From: Microlunatus parietis
GTDB taxonomy: Bacteria > Actinomycetota > Actinomycetes > Propionibacteriales > Propionibacteriaceae
DNA: 64,000 nucleotides
Direction: 5' to 3'
NCBI RefSeq assembly: GCF_013407955.1
Contig: NZ_JACCBU010000001.1
Span: forward strand, 4,278,001-4,342,000
This document shows positions 51,446 through 60,325 of the stretch, piece by piece. A program made the translations under genes and the position numbers. Position 1 is the first letter of the stretch. Each line of letters begins with the position of its first letter. Under the pieces are notes generated by a model. The model was not told the origin of the DNA. It saw nothing but the letters and a program-made list of their open reading frames with translations, and searched no databases.

Positions 51446-52987
51446 ATGCCAAAGGAAGCGGGGTCGTTGAAGCGCTGGCTCGGGCTCGTCGTGCTCGGTC
51501 TGCCGACCGTTCTGTTGTCGCTGGACATGAGCGTGCTGTACCTGGCCCTACCGCGGCTGAGTACGGACCTCGGGGCCGGGCAGACGGAGCAGTTGTGGGT
51601 CACCGACGTGTACGGCCTCGTGGTGGCCGGCCTGTTGATCACGATGGGCAACCTTGGCGATCGCATCGGCCGGCGGCGCCTGCTGCTGATCGGCGCGGTG
51701 ATCTTCGGCATCGCTTCCGTGATCGCCGCGTTCGCCCCGACGATCGAGGTGCTGATCGCCGCCCGTGCCCTGCTCGGGATCGCCGGTGCCACGGTCGCCC
51801 CGTCGACCCTGGCGTTGATCAGCAACCTGTTCACCGACGAGCGGCAGCGGGCGATCGCGATCGGGGCCTGGATGTGCTGCTTCATGGGTGGGAACGCGGT
51901 CGGGCCGCTGGTCGGCGGGCTGCTGCTGGAGCACTTCTGGTGGGGCTCGGTGTTCCTGATCGCCGTACCGGTGATGATCATCCTGCTCGTCGCCGGGCCG
52001 TTCCTGCTGCCCGAGTTCCGGGCACCGAAGGCGGGCCGGATCGACCTGCCCAGCGTCGCGCTGTCGCTGGCCGCGATCCTCCCGTTCGTCTTCGGGGTCA
52101 AGGAATTCGCCCGCGGCGCCCCGCTCTGGCTGAGCCTGCTGCCGGTGATCGTCGGCGTCACCTCTGCGGTGATCTTCGTCCGGCGGCAACGCCGGCTGAC
52201 CGACCCGCTGCTCCAGCTTCGGCTGTTCGCCGAGCCGACCTTCCGTACCGTGATCGTGATCATGGTCGTGTCGGCCTCGCTGATGGGCGGCACCTTCCTG
52301 CTGCTGTCGCTCTACCTGCAGACGGTGGCCCAGCTGACCCCGATCCAGGCCGGGATCTGGTTGCTGCCGCAGATGGTGGTCATGATCATCTCCAGCCTGG
52401 CTGCGCCGGTGCTGCTGCGCTGGGTGCGCCGTGGCCTGTTGATCTTCGTCGGGATCGCCGTCACCATGATCGGCTTCGCGATCCTCGCCCTGACCTCCGC
52501 GACCGGCGGCCCGCTGATCCCGGTGATCGGCTTCACCGTCGCGTGTGGCGGGATCGGCGGCGCGACCGCGCTGGCCACCGACCTCGTGGTCGGCTCGGCG
52601 CCGCCCGACCAGGCCGGTGCCGCGTCCGCGATCTCGGAGACCGGCAACGAACTCGGCATCGGGCTCGGCATCGCCCTGCTCGGCAGCGTCGGCACGCTGG
52701 TCTACCGGGCCTCGCTCGGCGCCGCCGCCGGCCCGGAGGTCAACGCCGGCATCTCCAAGGCGCTGGCCGTCGCCGCCACACTCCCGTCCGGTCAGGGCGA
52801 GGTCCTGGCCGCGACCGCCCGGCAGGCGTTCACCCACGGCCTGGTCGCGGTCGCGGTGCTCGGCACGGTCGTCCTGGCCGCCGTCGCGGTCGCCAGCTGG
52901 CTCCGCCTGGCCCGTACCGGCGGGGACCCGACACCGAGCGTGCCCGATGCGGAAATGCGGCCGGAACAGCAGGTCACGCTACGATGA
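51446..52987 (+). CDS. DHA2-type MFS multidrug transporter, 14 TM
   Basis: 513 residues. LDMSVLYLALPRLSTDL (motif D1-like), TMGNLGDRIGRRRLL (motif A) and GIAGATVAPSTLALISNLFTDERQR (motif C region). It resembles the transporter at 31373-32893 and belongs to the same EmrB/QacA-type group. The ATG at 51446 fits the -10 box; the in-frame ATG at 51434 lies within it. A strong palindrome on its promoter suggests control by a repressor that is not encoded next to it. Confidence 0.92.
   Translation: MPKEAGSLKRWLGLVVLGLPTVLLSLDMSVLYLALPRLSTDLGAGQTEQLWVTDVYGLVVAGLLITMGNLGDRIGRRRLLLIGAVIFGIASVIAAFAPTIEVLIAARALLGIAGATVAPSTLALISNLFTDERQRAIAIGAWMCCFMGGNAVGPLVGGLLLEHFWWGSVFLIAVPVMIILLVAGPFLLPEFRAPKAGRIDLPSVALSLAAILPFVFGVKEFARGAPLWLSLLPVIVGVTSAVIFVRRQRRLTDPLLQLRLFAEPTFRTVIVIMVVSASLMGGTFLLLSLYLQTVAQLTPIQAGIWLLPQMVVMIISSLAAPVLLRWVRRGLLIFVGIAVTMIGFAILALTSATGGPLIPVIGFTVACGGIGGATALATDLVVGSAPPDQAGAASAISETGNELGIGLGIALLGSVGTLVYRASLGAAAGPEVNAGISKALAVAATLPSGQGEVLAATARQAFTHGLVAVAVLGTVVLAAVAVASWLRLARTGGDPTPSVPDAEMRPEQQVTLR
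52980..52985 (+). promoter_or_regulatory. purF -10 box TACGAT, leaderless start
   Basis: TACGAT overlaps the end of the MFS gene and is followed by exactly 6 nt and the GTG at 52992; no Shine-Dalgarno. Confidence 0.5.
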
Positions 52988-52991
52988 AGCG

Positions 52992-54551
52992 GTGGTACCC
53001 GCTGAGCACCGACCGGCCCACCTCTGCGACTCCTCCGACACCCCCAGCAACGCTGACGCCCCGCGCGATGCCTGCGGTGTGTTCGGCGTCTGGGCGCCCG
53101 GCGAGGAAGTCGCCAAGCTGAGCTACTTCGGCCTCTACGCGCTGCAGCACCGCGGCCAGGAGTCGGCCGGGATCGCGGTCAGCAACGGGTCCCAGATCAT
53201 GGTCTTCAAGGACATGGGGCTGGTCTCCCAGGTGTTCGACGAGCGCTCGCTGGAGTCACTCCGCGGCCACGTCGCGGTCGGCCACACCCGCTATTCGACG
53301 ACCGGCGCCAGCGTCTGGGCCAACGCCCAGCCGACGTTCCGGCCGACCGCCACCGGCGGCATCGCGCTGGGGCACAACGGCAACCTGACCAACACCGTCG
53401 AGCTGGCCGACTGGCTGGCCGAGCGGGACCGTTCCGGCGGCTCGCTGGTGCCGGGCGCGCTGAGCGGCGAGGCGGTCAACGACACCTCGCTGGTGACGGC
53501 CCTGATCGCCACCTACCCCGACCTCAACACCGAGGACGCCGCCGCCGAGGTGCTGCCTCGCCTGCGCGGCGCGTACTGCCTGGTCTTCATGGACGAGGAG
53601 GCCCTGTACGCGGCCCGGGATCCGCAGGGCATCCACCCGCTGGTGCTGGGCCGGCTCGAGTCCGGCTGGGTGGTCGCCAGCGAGACCGCCGCACTGGACA
53701 TCGTCGGTGCCTCGTTCATCCGCGAGGTCGAGCCGGGCGAGTTGATCACCATCGACTCCGCCGGCCTCAGGTCCCGCCGGTTCGCCGCGGCCGAGCCGAA
53801 GGGCTGCCTGTTCGAGCACATCTATCTGGCCCGGCCGGACACCACGATCTCCGGCCGCCGGGTGCATTCGACCCGGGTCGAGATCGGCCGGATCCTGGCC
53901 CGGCAGCACCCGACCACGGCCGACCTGGTGATCCCGGTGCCCGAGTCCGGGACCCCGGCCGCGATCGGGTACGCGGAGCAGTCCGGCATCCCGTACGGCG
54001 TCGGGCTGGTCAAGAACTCCTACGTCGGCCGGACGTTCATCCAGCCGAGCCAGACCATCCGCCAGCTCGGCATCCGGCTCAAGCTCAACCCGCTCCGGGA
54101 CGTGATCGAGGGCAAGCGGCTGGTGGTCGTCGACGACACGATCGTCCGCGGCAACACCCAGCGCGCCCTGGTCCGGATGCTCCGCGAGGCCGGCGCCGCC
54201 GAGGTGCACGTACGGATCTCGTCGCCACCCGTGAAATGGCCCTGCTTCTACGGCATCGACTTCGCCACGAGGGCCGAGCTGATCGCCAACGGCCTGAGCA
54301 CCGACGAGATCTGCCGCTCGATCGGCGCCGACTCGCTCGGCTACGTCAGCCTGGACGGCCTGATCCAGGCCACCACGGTGCCGAAGAACGACCTCTGCCG
54401 GGCCTGCTTCGACGGCGTCTACCCGGTCGAGCTGCCGCTGGCCGAACGGCTCGGCAAACAGGTCCTGGACACCGAACGGCGGACCGACCTCGACGGTGTC
54501 CCCACCCTGACCGCCGGCCTCGGCGCCGCCGACGCGCTGTCCCGCCCCTGA
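52992..54551 (+). CDS. purF: amidophosphoribosyltransferase
   Basis: 519 residues. First step of purine synthesis (PRPP plus glutamine to phosphoribosylamine). An N-terminal propeptide of about 27 residues precedes the nucleophile Cys 28 (DACGVFGVW), as in the Bacillus-type enzyme. Cys residues for a 4Fe-4S cluster are present (KGCLFEHIY, WPCFYGID, DLCRACF). The PRPP loop is VVVDDTIVRGNTQRALV. The GTG start is set by the propeptide and by TACGAT 6 nt upstream. It forms an operon with purM (8-bp gap). Confidence 0.97.
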   Translation: MVPAEHRPAHLCDSSDTPSNADAPRDACGVFGVWAPGEEVAKLSYFGLYALQHRGQESAGIAVSNGSQIMVFKDMGLVSQVFDERSLESLRGHVAVGHTRYSTTGASVWANAQPTFRPTATGGIALGHNGNLTNTVELADWLAERDRSGGSLVPGALSGEAVNDTSLVTALIATYPDLNTEDAAAEVLPRLRGAYCLVFMDEEALYAARDPQGIHPLVLGRLESGWVVASETAALDIVGASFIREVEPGELITIDSAGLRSRRFAAAEPKGCLFEHIYLARPDTTISGRRVHSTRVEIGRILARQHPTTADLVIPVPESGTPAAIGYAEQSGIPYGVGLVKNSYVGRTFIQPSQTIRQLGIRLKLNPLRDVIEGKRLVVVDDTIVRGNTQRALVRMLREAGAAEVHVRISSPPVKWPCFYGIDFATRAELIANGLSTDEICRSIGADSLGYVSLDGLIQATTVPKNDLCRACFDGVYPVELPLAERLGKQVLDTERRTDLDGVPTLTAGLGAADALSRP

Positions 54552-54559
54552 GGATCACC

Positions 54560-55636
54560 ATGACCACCGAAGAGAAGTCGGCCTACGCCGCCGCCGGCGT
54601 GGACATCGACGCCGCCGACCGGTCCATCGACCTGATCAAGGAATGGGTCGGCAAGACGGCCCGGTCCGAGGTGATCGGCGGCCTCGGCGGGTTCGCCGGG
54701 TTGTTCGACGCCTCCGCGCTGAAGCGGTACGACCACCCGGTGCTGGCCACCTCGACCGACGGCGTCGGCACCAAGGTCGCGATCGCGCAGGCGATGGACG
54801 TGCACCACACGATCGGGTTCGACCTGGTCGGCATGGTGGTCGACGACCTCGTCGCGTGCGGTGCCGAACCGCTGTTCATGACCGACTACATCGCCTGCGG
54901 CAAGGTCGTACCGGAGCGGATCGAGGCGATCGTCAAGGGCATCGCCGAGGCCTGTGTCGCGGCCGGCTGTGCCCTGGTCGGCGGCGAGATCGCCGAGCAC
55001 CCGGGCCTGCTCGAACCCGATGCGTACGACGTGGCCGGCGCCTCCACCGGCGTCGTCGAGCGCTCGAAGATCCTCGGCCCGGACCGGGTCCGCCCGGGCG
55101 ACGCGGTGATCGCGATGGCCTCCTCCGGCCTGCACTCCAACGGCTACTCGCTGGCCCGCAAGGTGCTGCTGACCGACGCCGGCTGGGCGCTCGACCGCGA
55201 CGTGCCCGAGCTCGGCCGGACCCTGGGCGAGGAACTGCTCACTCCGACCAAGGTGTACGCCCTCGACTGCCTGGCCCTGCTGAACGCGGTCGAGGTGCAC
55301 ACGTTCGCCCACGTGACCGGCGGCGGCCTGGCGGCCAACCTGGCCCGGGTGATCCCGGACCAGGTCCGGGTCACGGTGGACCGGTCGACCTGGACGCCGC
55401 AGCCGGTCTTCGATCTCATCCGTGAGATCGGCGACATTTCGGTGCCCGATCTCGAGGCGACGCTCAATCTCGGCGTCGGCATGATCGCCGTCGTTCCGGC
55501 CGAGGCGGCCGACGCCTCGCTCGCCGTACTCGCCGATCGGGGTGTCCAGGCCTGGGTTTGCGGGGAAGCCGTGGCCGCGGACCCGTCCGACACCGCGGAA
55601 CGGGTTTCTCTCGCCGGGAATCACCCCCGGAGGTAA
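54560..55636 (+). CDS. purM: phosphoribosylformylglycinamidine cyclo-ligase
   Basis: 358 residues. Converts FGAM to AIR. Conserved segments: STDGVGTKVAIAQAMD, GFDLVGMVVDDLVACGAEPLFMTDYIACGK, GGEIAEHPGLL, IAMASSGLHSNGYSLARK and HVTGGGLAANLARV. TGAGG lies 6 nt before the ATG. Followed by DUF3073, as is usual in actinobacteria. Confidence 0.97.
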   Translation: MTTEEKSAYAAAGVDIDAADRSIDLIKEWVGKTARSEVIGGLGGFAGLFDASALKRYDHPVLATSTDGVGTKVAIAQAMDVHHTIGFDLVGMVVDDLVACGAEPLFMTDYIACGKVVPERIEAIVKGIAEACVAAGCALVGGEIAEHPGLLEPDAYDVAGASTGVVERSKILGPDRVRPGDAVIAMASSGLHSNGYSLARKVLLTDAGWALDRDVPELGRTLGEELLTPTKVYALDCLALLNAVEVHTFAHVTGGGLAANLARVIPDQVRVTVDRSTWTPQPVFDLIREIGDISVPDLEATLNLGVGMIAVVPAEAADASLAVLADRGVQAWVCGEAVAADPSDTAERVSLAGNHPRR

Positions 55637-55786
55637 GCGGTGTCCGGACTCCGATTCCGGCGCGCGGGACAACAGCCCTCAGGTTGGCGGTGTCCCGACC
55701 ATTGGGTAGCCTGTCTGTCACGACATGACCGACTTGAGCCCGCGGCTTACTCCGCCGGCAGACACATGCGAGGGGGTCGACCCAAT

Positions 55787-55999
55787 ATGGGACGCGGCCG
55801 TGCGAAGGCGAAGCAGACCAAGGTTGCCCGCGAACTGAAATATCGTCCGATGGATATGGATATTTCGTCGCTGGAGCAGGAGCTTCGAGGCGACGGGGGC
55901 CAGCACGTACCCCCGGCCTATGAAGATCTGGCAGCCGAGTACGACCAGGGCTCCGACTCCGATTCGGACGGCTACGGGGATCTCCGCAAGTCCGGATGA
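55787..55999 (+). CDS. DUF3073 protein
   Basis: 70 residues: a basic N-terminus GRGRAKAKQTKVARELKYR and an acidic C-terminus ending DSDSDGYGDLRKSG. DUF3073 genes follow purM across actinobacteria; the role is unknown. GAGGGGG precedes the ATG by about 10 nt. A TTGGCG-N17-TAGCCT promoter-like pair lies about 85 bp upstream. Confidence 0.92.
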   Translation: MGRGRAKAKQTKVARELKYRPMDMDISSLEQELRGDGGQHVPPAYEDLAAEYDQGSDSDSDGYGDLRKSG

Positions 56000-56026
56000 T
56001 CCCGCGGACGACCGGCGGTGCCGGTC

Positions 56027-56032
56027 TACGTT
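56027..56032 (+). promoter_or_regulatory. -10 box TACGTT, leaderless start
   Basis: TACGTT followed by exactly 6 nt and the ATG at 56039. Confidence 0.45.
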
Positions 56033-56038
56033 GAGCCC

Positions 56039-56473
56039 ATGAGCCACGACCCTCGGCCCGGCCCGGGCGGCGCCGACCCGTACCGTCAAGGTCCTCAGTG
56101 GCCTGGTCATCCCGGCACTGTTCCCTTCGGGGTGGCCCAGACTCCGCCGCTCTCCCAGGGCGACGAACGGCTGTGGGCGACGCTCGCGCATCTCTCGATC
56201 CCGGTCTTCGGGTTCGTCGGCCCGACCATCGTGTGGTTCGGGTTCGCGCGCCGCAGTGCCTGGCTGCGGGAGTCGATGGCGGAGGCGCTGAACTTCGCGA
56301 TCCTGTACACGATCGCGCAGGTCGTCTCCACGTTGCTCGTCGTGATCCTGATCGGCGTGGTGCTGGTGCCGCTGGTCGGAATCGCCGCGGTGATCGTCTG
56401 CATCCTCGCGGCCATGGCCGCCCATCGCGGCGAGCTGTACCGTTATCCGGTGAATCTGCGGATCGTGCGGTAG
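56039..56473 (+). CDS. DUF4870 membrane protein
   Basis: 144 residues: a Pro/Gly-rich N-terminal 40 residues, then QGDERLWATLAHLSIPVFGFVGPTIVWFGFARRSAWLRESMAEALNFAILYTIAQVVSTLL and further membrane helices, the DUF4870 pattern. Function unknown. A short Pro-rich tail in front of the membrane part is common in actinobacterial members. Confidence 0.9.
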   Translation: MSHDPRPGPGGADPYRQGPQWPGHPGTVPFGVAQTPPLSQGDERLWATLAHLSIPVFGFVGPTIVWFGFARRSAWLRESMAEALNFAILYTIAQVVSTLLVVILIGVVLVPLVGIAAVIVCILAAMAAHRGELYRYPVNLRIVR

Positions 56474-56487
56474 ATGGGACCCGCGCA

Positions 56488-57519
56488 ATGACGGGCTGGC
56501 GGGAAGACATCCTGGACGGCTATCAACGACGGGATCTGGAGCTGCCGGGCGCCGAGGTGGCGATCGGCGAGGAGCCGGACACCGAACTGGTCGGCACGCT
56601 GGTGCGCCGGCTGCGGCCCGGTCCGCGGACCCGGGTGGCCGTCCTCTACGTGCACGGGTGGAACGACTACTTCTTCCAGACCCATCTGGCCGACGCGCTG
56701 ATCGCCCTCGGCTACGACTTCTACGCCGTCGAACTGCGGCGGTACGGGCGCAGCCTGCGACCCGGGCAGCTGGCCGGCTTCGTTTCCGACCTCGACCATT
56801 ACGACGCCGAGCTGGACGCCGCGAGTGCGGAAGTGCTGGCCGAGCACGACCACCTGGTGCTGATGGGCCACTCGACCGGCGGGCTGGTGGCGAGCCTTTG
56901 GGCGGACCGGCACCCGGACCGGCTGTCCGCGCTGGTGCTCAACTCGCCCTGGCTGGACCTGCAGGGCTCCTGGGTGGTCCGGGCGCTCGGCTCGCCGGTG
57001 ATCGACGCGATCGGCGGCCGGCGGCCCACCGCCACCCTGCCGCTGCCGCCTGACCGCGGCTACTACGCCCGGACGTTGCACCGCGGCTTCGGCGGCGAAT
57101 GGGACTACGACCAGACCTGGAAGCAGTCGCCGTCGCCGCCGGTCCGGGTGGGCTGGCTGCGGGCGATCCTGCGCGGCCACCAGCGGATCGCGGCCGGGCT
57201 CGCGCTGACCCAGCCGATCCTGGTGATGGCGGCCGGCCGGAGCGACTTCGGACTGCGCTGGAAGGAGACGTTCCTGGAGGCCGACATCATCCTCGACGTC
57301 GACCAGATCGTCGCCCGGGCGCCGAAGCTCGGCCGGCAGGTGACCGTGCTGCGGTTCGACGGCGGGATCCACGACCTGCTGCTGTCCGCCGAGCCGGTCC
57401 GGACCACCGTGCTGGACGAGCTGGGCCACTGGCTCGGCGCGTACGGACCGGCGACCGGCACGCCGCGAGAGCGACGCCACAGGGTGGCCCGGGAATCCGG
57501 CCCGGCCCGGACTGGTTGA
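56488..57519 (+). CDS. alpha/beta hydrolase (monoacylglycerol-lipase-like)
   Basis: 343 residues. VLYVHGWNDYFFQ (oxyanion region), nucleophile elbow GHSTGG, and a His near the end in FDGGIHDLLLSA. The lid and the YELRRYGRS-like segment (VELRRYGRSLRPGQ) fit serine aminopeptidase S33 / lysophospholipase relatives. 14 bp downstream of the DUF4870 gene. Confidence 0.9.
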   Translation: MTGWREDILDGYQRRDLELPGAEVAIGEEPDTELVGTLVRRLRPGPRTRVAVLYVHGWNDYFFQTHLADALIALGYDFYAVELRRYGRSLRPGQLAGFVSDLDHYDAELDAASAEVLAEHDHLVLMGHSTGGLVASLWADRHPDRLSALVLNSPWLDLQGSWVVRALGSPVIDAIGGRRPTATLPLPPDRGYYARTLHRGFGGEWDYDQTWKQSPSPPVRVGWLRAILRGHQRIAAGLALTQPILVMAAGRSDFGLRWKETFLEADIILDVDQIVARAPKLGRQVTVLRFDGGIHDLLLSAEPVRTTVLDELGHWLGAYGPATGTPRERRHRVARESGPARTG

Positions 57520-57527
57520 CTAGGAAC

Positions 57528-58808
57528 GTGACCGAGATGCCTCATGTCGTGGTGCTGGGGGCAGGATTCGCAGGAATATCGGCGACCGCCGAGCTGGCGA
57601 AGTCGGGATTCCGGGTGACCCTGGTCGACCACCACCCGTACAACACGTTCCAGCCGTTGCTCTACCAGGTGGCCACCGGCGGGCTGAACCCGGGCGACGT
57701 CACTTACTCGCTGCGCTTCTTCGCGGCCCGCCGCCGCGGGGTACGGTTCCGGCGGACCACGGTGACCGGGATCGATCATGATCATCGGGCCCTGCTCTGC
57801 GCGGACGACCTGCGGATCCCGTACGACTATCTGATCGTCGCGACCGGGGTGACCACGAACCACTTCGGGATCCCGGGTGCCGCCGAGTTCTCGATGTCGA
57901 TGTACACCCGCGCCGAGGCGCTCCGGGTCCGGGACACGATCTTCGGCGGCCTGGAGACGATCGCCAGCCACACCGACCCGGCCGTCGGTCCGGGCCGGTT
58001 CACCGTCGTCGTGGTCGGCGGCGGCGCGACCGGCGTCGAGATGGCCGGGGCGCTCGCCGAACTGCGCGACAACGCGGTCCGGTCCGTCTACCCGGAGCTG
58101 GACCCGGCCATGGTGCACGTGGTCCTGGTCGAGATGGGCGACGCTGTGCTGCCGCCGTTCGACGACTCGCTGCGGCAGTACGCCCTCCGCGAGTTGATCA
58201 AGCGCGGCGTGGACGTACGGCTGAAGACGGCGATCACCGAGGTGCACGCGGACCGGGTGGACTTCGCCGACGGCACCTCGATGGCGGTCGACCTGGTGAT
58301 CTGGGCGGCCGGGGTGGCCGGCGACGAGGGGCTGGCCGACTGGAGCCTGCCGCTCGGCAAGGGCGGCCGGATCGAGGTCGAGCCGGATCTCCGGGTGATC
58401 GGCCAGGAGCGGATCTTCGCGGCCGGCGACATCGCCCTGATCGTGCGCGATCCGCAGGCCCAGCTGGCCCAGCCGGCGATCCAGGAGGGCAAGCACGCGG
58501 CCCGCCAGATCGCGCGGCTGCACCGGCACGAACAGCCGGAGCCGTTCGCGTACCGGGACAAGGGCACCATGGCCACGATCGGTCGGGCCGACGCGGTGAT
58601 GCAGCTGCCGATCGGGATCAAGGGCCGCGGCCTGATCGCCTGGCTGGTCTGGATCGCCGTCCACATCGTTTCCCTGCTGGGCAACCGGAACCGGCTCCAG
58701 ACCATGATCAACTTGATCTCCCGGTACGGCGGCCCGAAGCGGTCCGGGACGATCGTCGGCGACGTGCTCGACACGCCGGCCCGGAAGAAGGCGATCGAGG
58801 GCTCCTGA
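57528..58808 (+). CDS. ndh: type II NADH dehydrogenase
   Basis: 426 residues. FAD motif VVVLGAGFAGISATAELAKSGFRVTLVDHHPYNTFQPLLYQVATGGL, NADH motif VVVVGGGATGVEMAGALAEL, second FAD motif RIFAAGDIA, and AQPAIQEGKHAARQI. The C-terminal amphipathic and hydrophobic region (IAWLVWIAVHIVSLLGNRNRLQTMINL) anchors it to the membrane. It passes electrons from NADH to quinone without pumping. Start GTG 57528; ATG 57537 is possible. Confidence 0.94.
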   Translation: MTEMPHVVVLGAGFAGISATAELAKSGFRVTLVDHHPYNTFQPLLYQVATGGLNPGDVTYSLRFFAARRRGVRFRRTTVTGIDHDHRALLCADDLRIPYDYLIVATGVTTNHFGIPGAAEFSMSMYTRAEALRVRDTIFGGLETIASHTDPAVGPGRFTVVVVGGGATGVEMAGALAELRDNAVRSVYPELDPAMVHVVLVEMGDAVLPPFDDSLRQYALRELIKRGVDVRLKTAITEVHADRVDFADGTSMAVDLVIWAAGVAGDEGLADWSLPLGKGGRIEVEPDLRVIGQERIFAAGDIALIVRDPQAQLAQPAIQEGKHAARQIARLHRHEQPEPFAYRDKGTMATIGRADAVMQLPIGIKGRGLIAWLVWIAVHIVSLLGNRNRLQTMINLISRYGGPKRSGTIVGDVLDTPARKKAIEGS

Positions 58809-58848
58809 GCCCCGGGATCTCCCTGATTTCACCTGACCGATCGCCGGG

Positions 58849-58854
58849 TAGGCT
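58849..58854 (+). promoter_or_regulatory. -10 box TAGGCT, leaderless start
   Basis: TAGGCT followed by exactly 6 nt and the ATG at 58861. Confidence 0.5.
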
Positions 58855-58860
58855 GCCCGC

Positions 58861-59505
58861 ATGGCACCGCTGGACGACGATGACGATCGCGTTCTCGACC
58901 ATCTGATCGACGGTGGATTCCTGACCCCGAGCGAGATCCGGACGGCTCTGTTCGACGAGTATCTGGACGGCAACGTCACCGACGAGGAGCGGGTCACGAT
59001 CGGTGCCGAGATCGACCGGCGGGTGGCCGAGGCCGAGCTCAGGCAGCGCGACTGGACCGGGCCGACGGCGTTCGAGCGGCTGGACCGGGCCTTCGCCCGG
59101 CTGAACCGGACCGATCAGGTGGTGGCGGTGCACAACGCCGGCTACACCCGCGACCAGGCGATGGAGCTGGTGGCGGCCGAATGCAAGGAGCGGGGCGGTT
59201 CCCGGGCCGGCATCCTCGGCGGCGTCTACTACACCGAGCAGGACATCGAGACAGCACTGGACACCCGGGTGCTGCGGCTCGGCTACTTCGCGGTCGGGCC
59301 GGACGCCGCCGCCTGTGACGCCGGGATCGCCCGGATGATGCCGAAGGTGCTCAGCCGGCTGATCGCGGAGGAATTGCCGGCCAGCTGGAACGGAGACCAG
59401 CGGAGCAAGATCGACATCGCTCCGCTGGACTGGACGAAGCGGCTGCCGGGCACCGGCCCGGCCGCCGCTCCCCGGCCGGGCCTGCTCGGCCGCCTGTTCG
59501 GCTAG
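58861..59505 (+). CDS. uncharacterised protein, DUF6891-like
   Basis: 214 residues, no signal or membrane helix. The stretch TAFERLDRAFARLNRTDQVVAVHNAGYTRDQAMELVA and the later VLRLGYFAV resemble the actinobacterial DUF6891-type proteins, but I am not certain of the assignment. The N-terminus is acidic (PLDDDDDRVLDHLIDGGF); the C-terminal 20 residues are Pro/Gly-rich. It appears to stand alone, with its own leaderless -10 box. Confidence 0.75.
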   Translation: MAPLDDDDDRVLDHLIDGGFLTPSEIRTALFDEYLDGNVTDEERVTIGAEIDRRVAEAELRQRDWTGPTAFERLDRAFARLNRTDQVVAVHNAGYTRDQAMELVAAECKERGGSRAGILGGVYYTEQDIETALDTRVLRLGYFAVGPDAAACDAGIARMMPKVLSRLIAEELPASWNGDQRSKIDIAPLDWTKRLPGTGPAAAPRPGLLGRLFG

Positions 59506-59531
59506 GGACGCACGACACTAGCTCCGAACGT

Positions 59532-59552
59532 GCACTGAGCCTGTCGAAGTGC
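59532..59552. repeat. dispersed hairpin repeat, copy with covarying stem
   Basis: Stem GCACT / AGTGC around GAGCCTGTCGA. Compared with 1755-1775, one base on each side has changed so that pairing is kept. It lies between two convergent genes. Confidence 0.7.
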
Positions 59553-59560
59553 AAACACGC

Positions 59561-60325
59561 TCAGTTGATCTTGCGTCGGTAGATGACGATCGCGAAGCCG
59601 TACGCGACGGCGAGGATGCCGACCAGCCAGGCCAGCGCGATCCAGATCTCGCCGCCGATCGGTTGCTGCTCGAACAGGGCCCGGATGGTGTTCACGACCG
59701 CGGTGACCGGCTGGTGCTCGGCGAACCAGGCGACCGGGCCGGGCATCGACGAGGTGGGGACGAACGCCGAGCTGATGAACGGCAGGAAGATCAACGGGTA
59801 GCTGAACGCGGTGGCGCCGTCGATGGACTTCGCCGACAGGCCGGCGATCACGGCGATCCAGGTCAGGGTCAGCGTGAACAGGATCAGGATGCCGGTGACG
59901 GCGAGCCAGGCCAGCGGCGAGGCTCCGGTACGGAAGCCCATGATCAACGCCACGCCGATCACCAGCGCGACCGAGACCAGGTTCGCGGCCAGCGAGGTGA
60001 GCACGTGCGCCCAGAGCGCGCTGGACCGGGCGATCGGCATCGACTGGAAGCGTTCGAAGATGCCGCCCTGCAGGTCCAGGAACAGCCGGTACGCGGTGTA
60101 GGCGATGCCGGACGAGATCGTGATCAGCAAGATCCCGGGCAGCAGGTAGTTGACGTAGGCCGTGTCGGTCCCGGTGTTGATCGCGCCGCCGAGCACGAAC
60201 ACGAACAGCAGCATCAGGGCGATCGGCGTGACGGCGGTGGTGATGATCGTGTCCGGGCTGCGCAGGATGTGGCGCAGCGAGCGGCTGGTCAGGACGCCGG
60301 TGTCGGCGAGGACGTGGGTGGTCAT
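59561..60325 (-). CDS. ABC-2 exporter permease, DrrB-like
   Basis: 254 residues, six membrane helices, with HILRSPDTIITTAVTPIALMLLFVFVLGG and FERFQSMPIARSSALWAHVL, the daunorubicin-exporter permease pattern. It overlaps the ATPase gene by 4 bp. Confidence 0.92.
   Translation of the reverse strand: MTTHVLADTGVLTSRSLRHILRSPDTIITTAVTPIALMLLFVFVLGGAINTGTDTAYVNYLLPGILLITISSGIAYTAYRLFLDLQGGIFERFQSMPIARSSALWAHVLTSLAANLVSVALVIGVALIMGFRTGASPLAWLAVTGILILFTLTLTWIAVIAGLSAKSIDGATAFSYPLIFLPFISSAFVPTSSMPGPVAWFAEHQPVTAVVNTIRALFEQQPIGGEIWIALAWLVGILAVAYGFAIVIYRRKIN

Noticed and set aside
50871..51452. 193-codon minus-strand frame in the gene-free region
   Set aside because: No domain, biased composition, and it crosses both inverted repeats and the MFS promoter.
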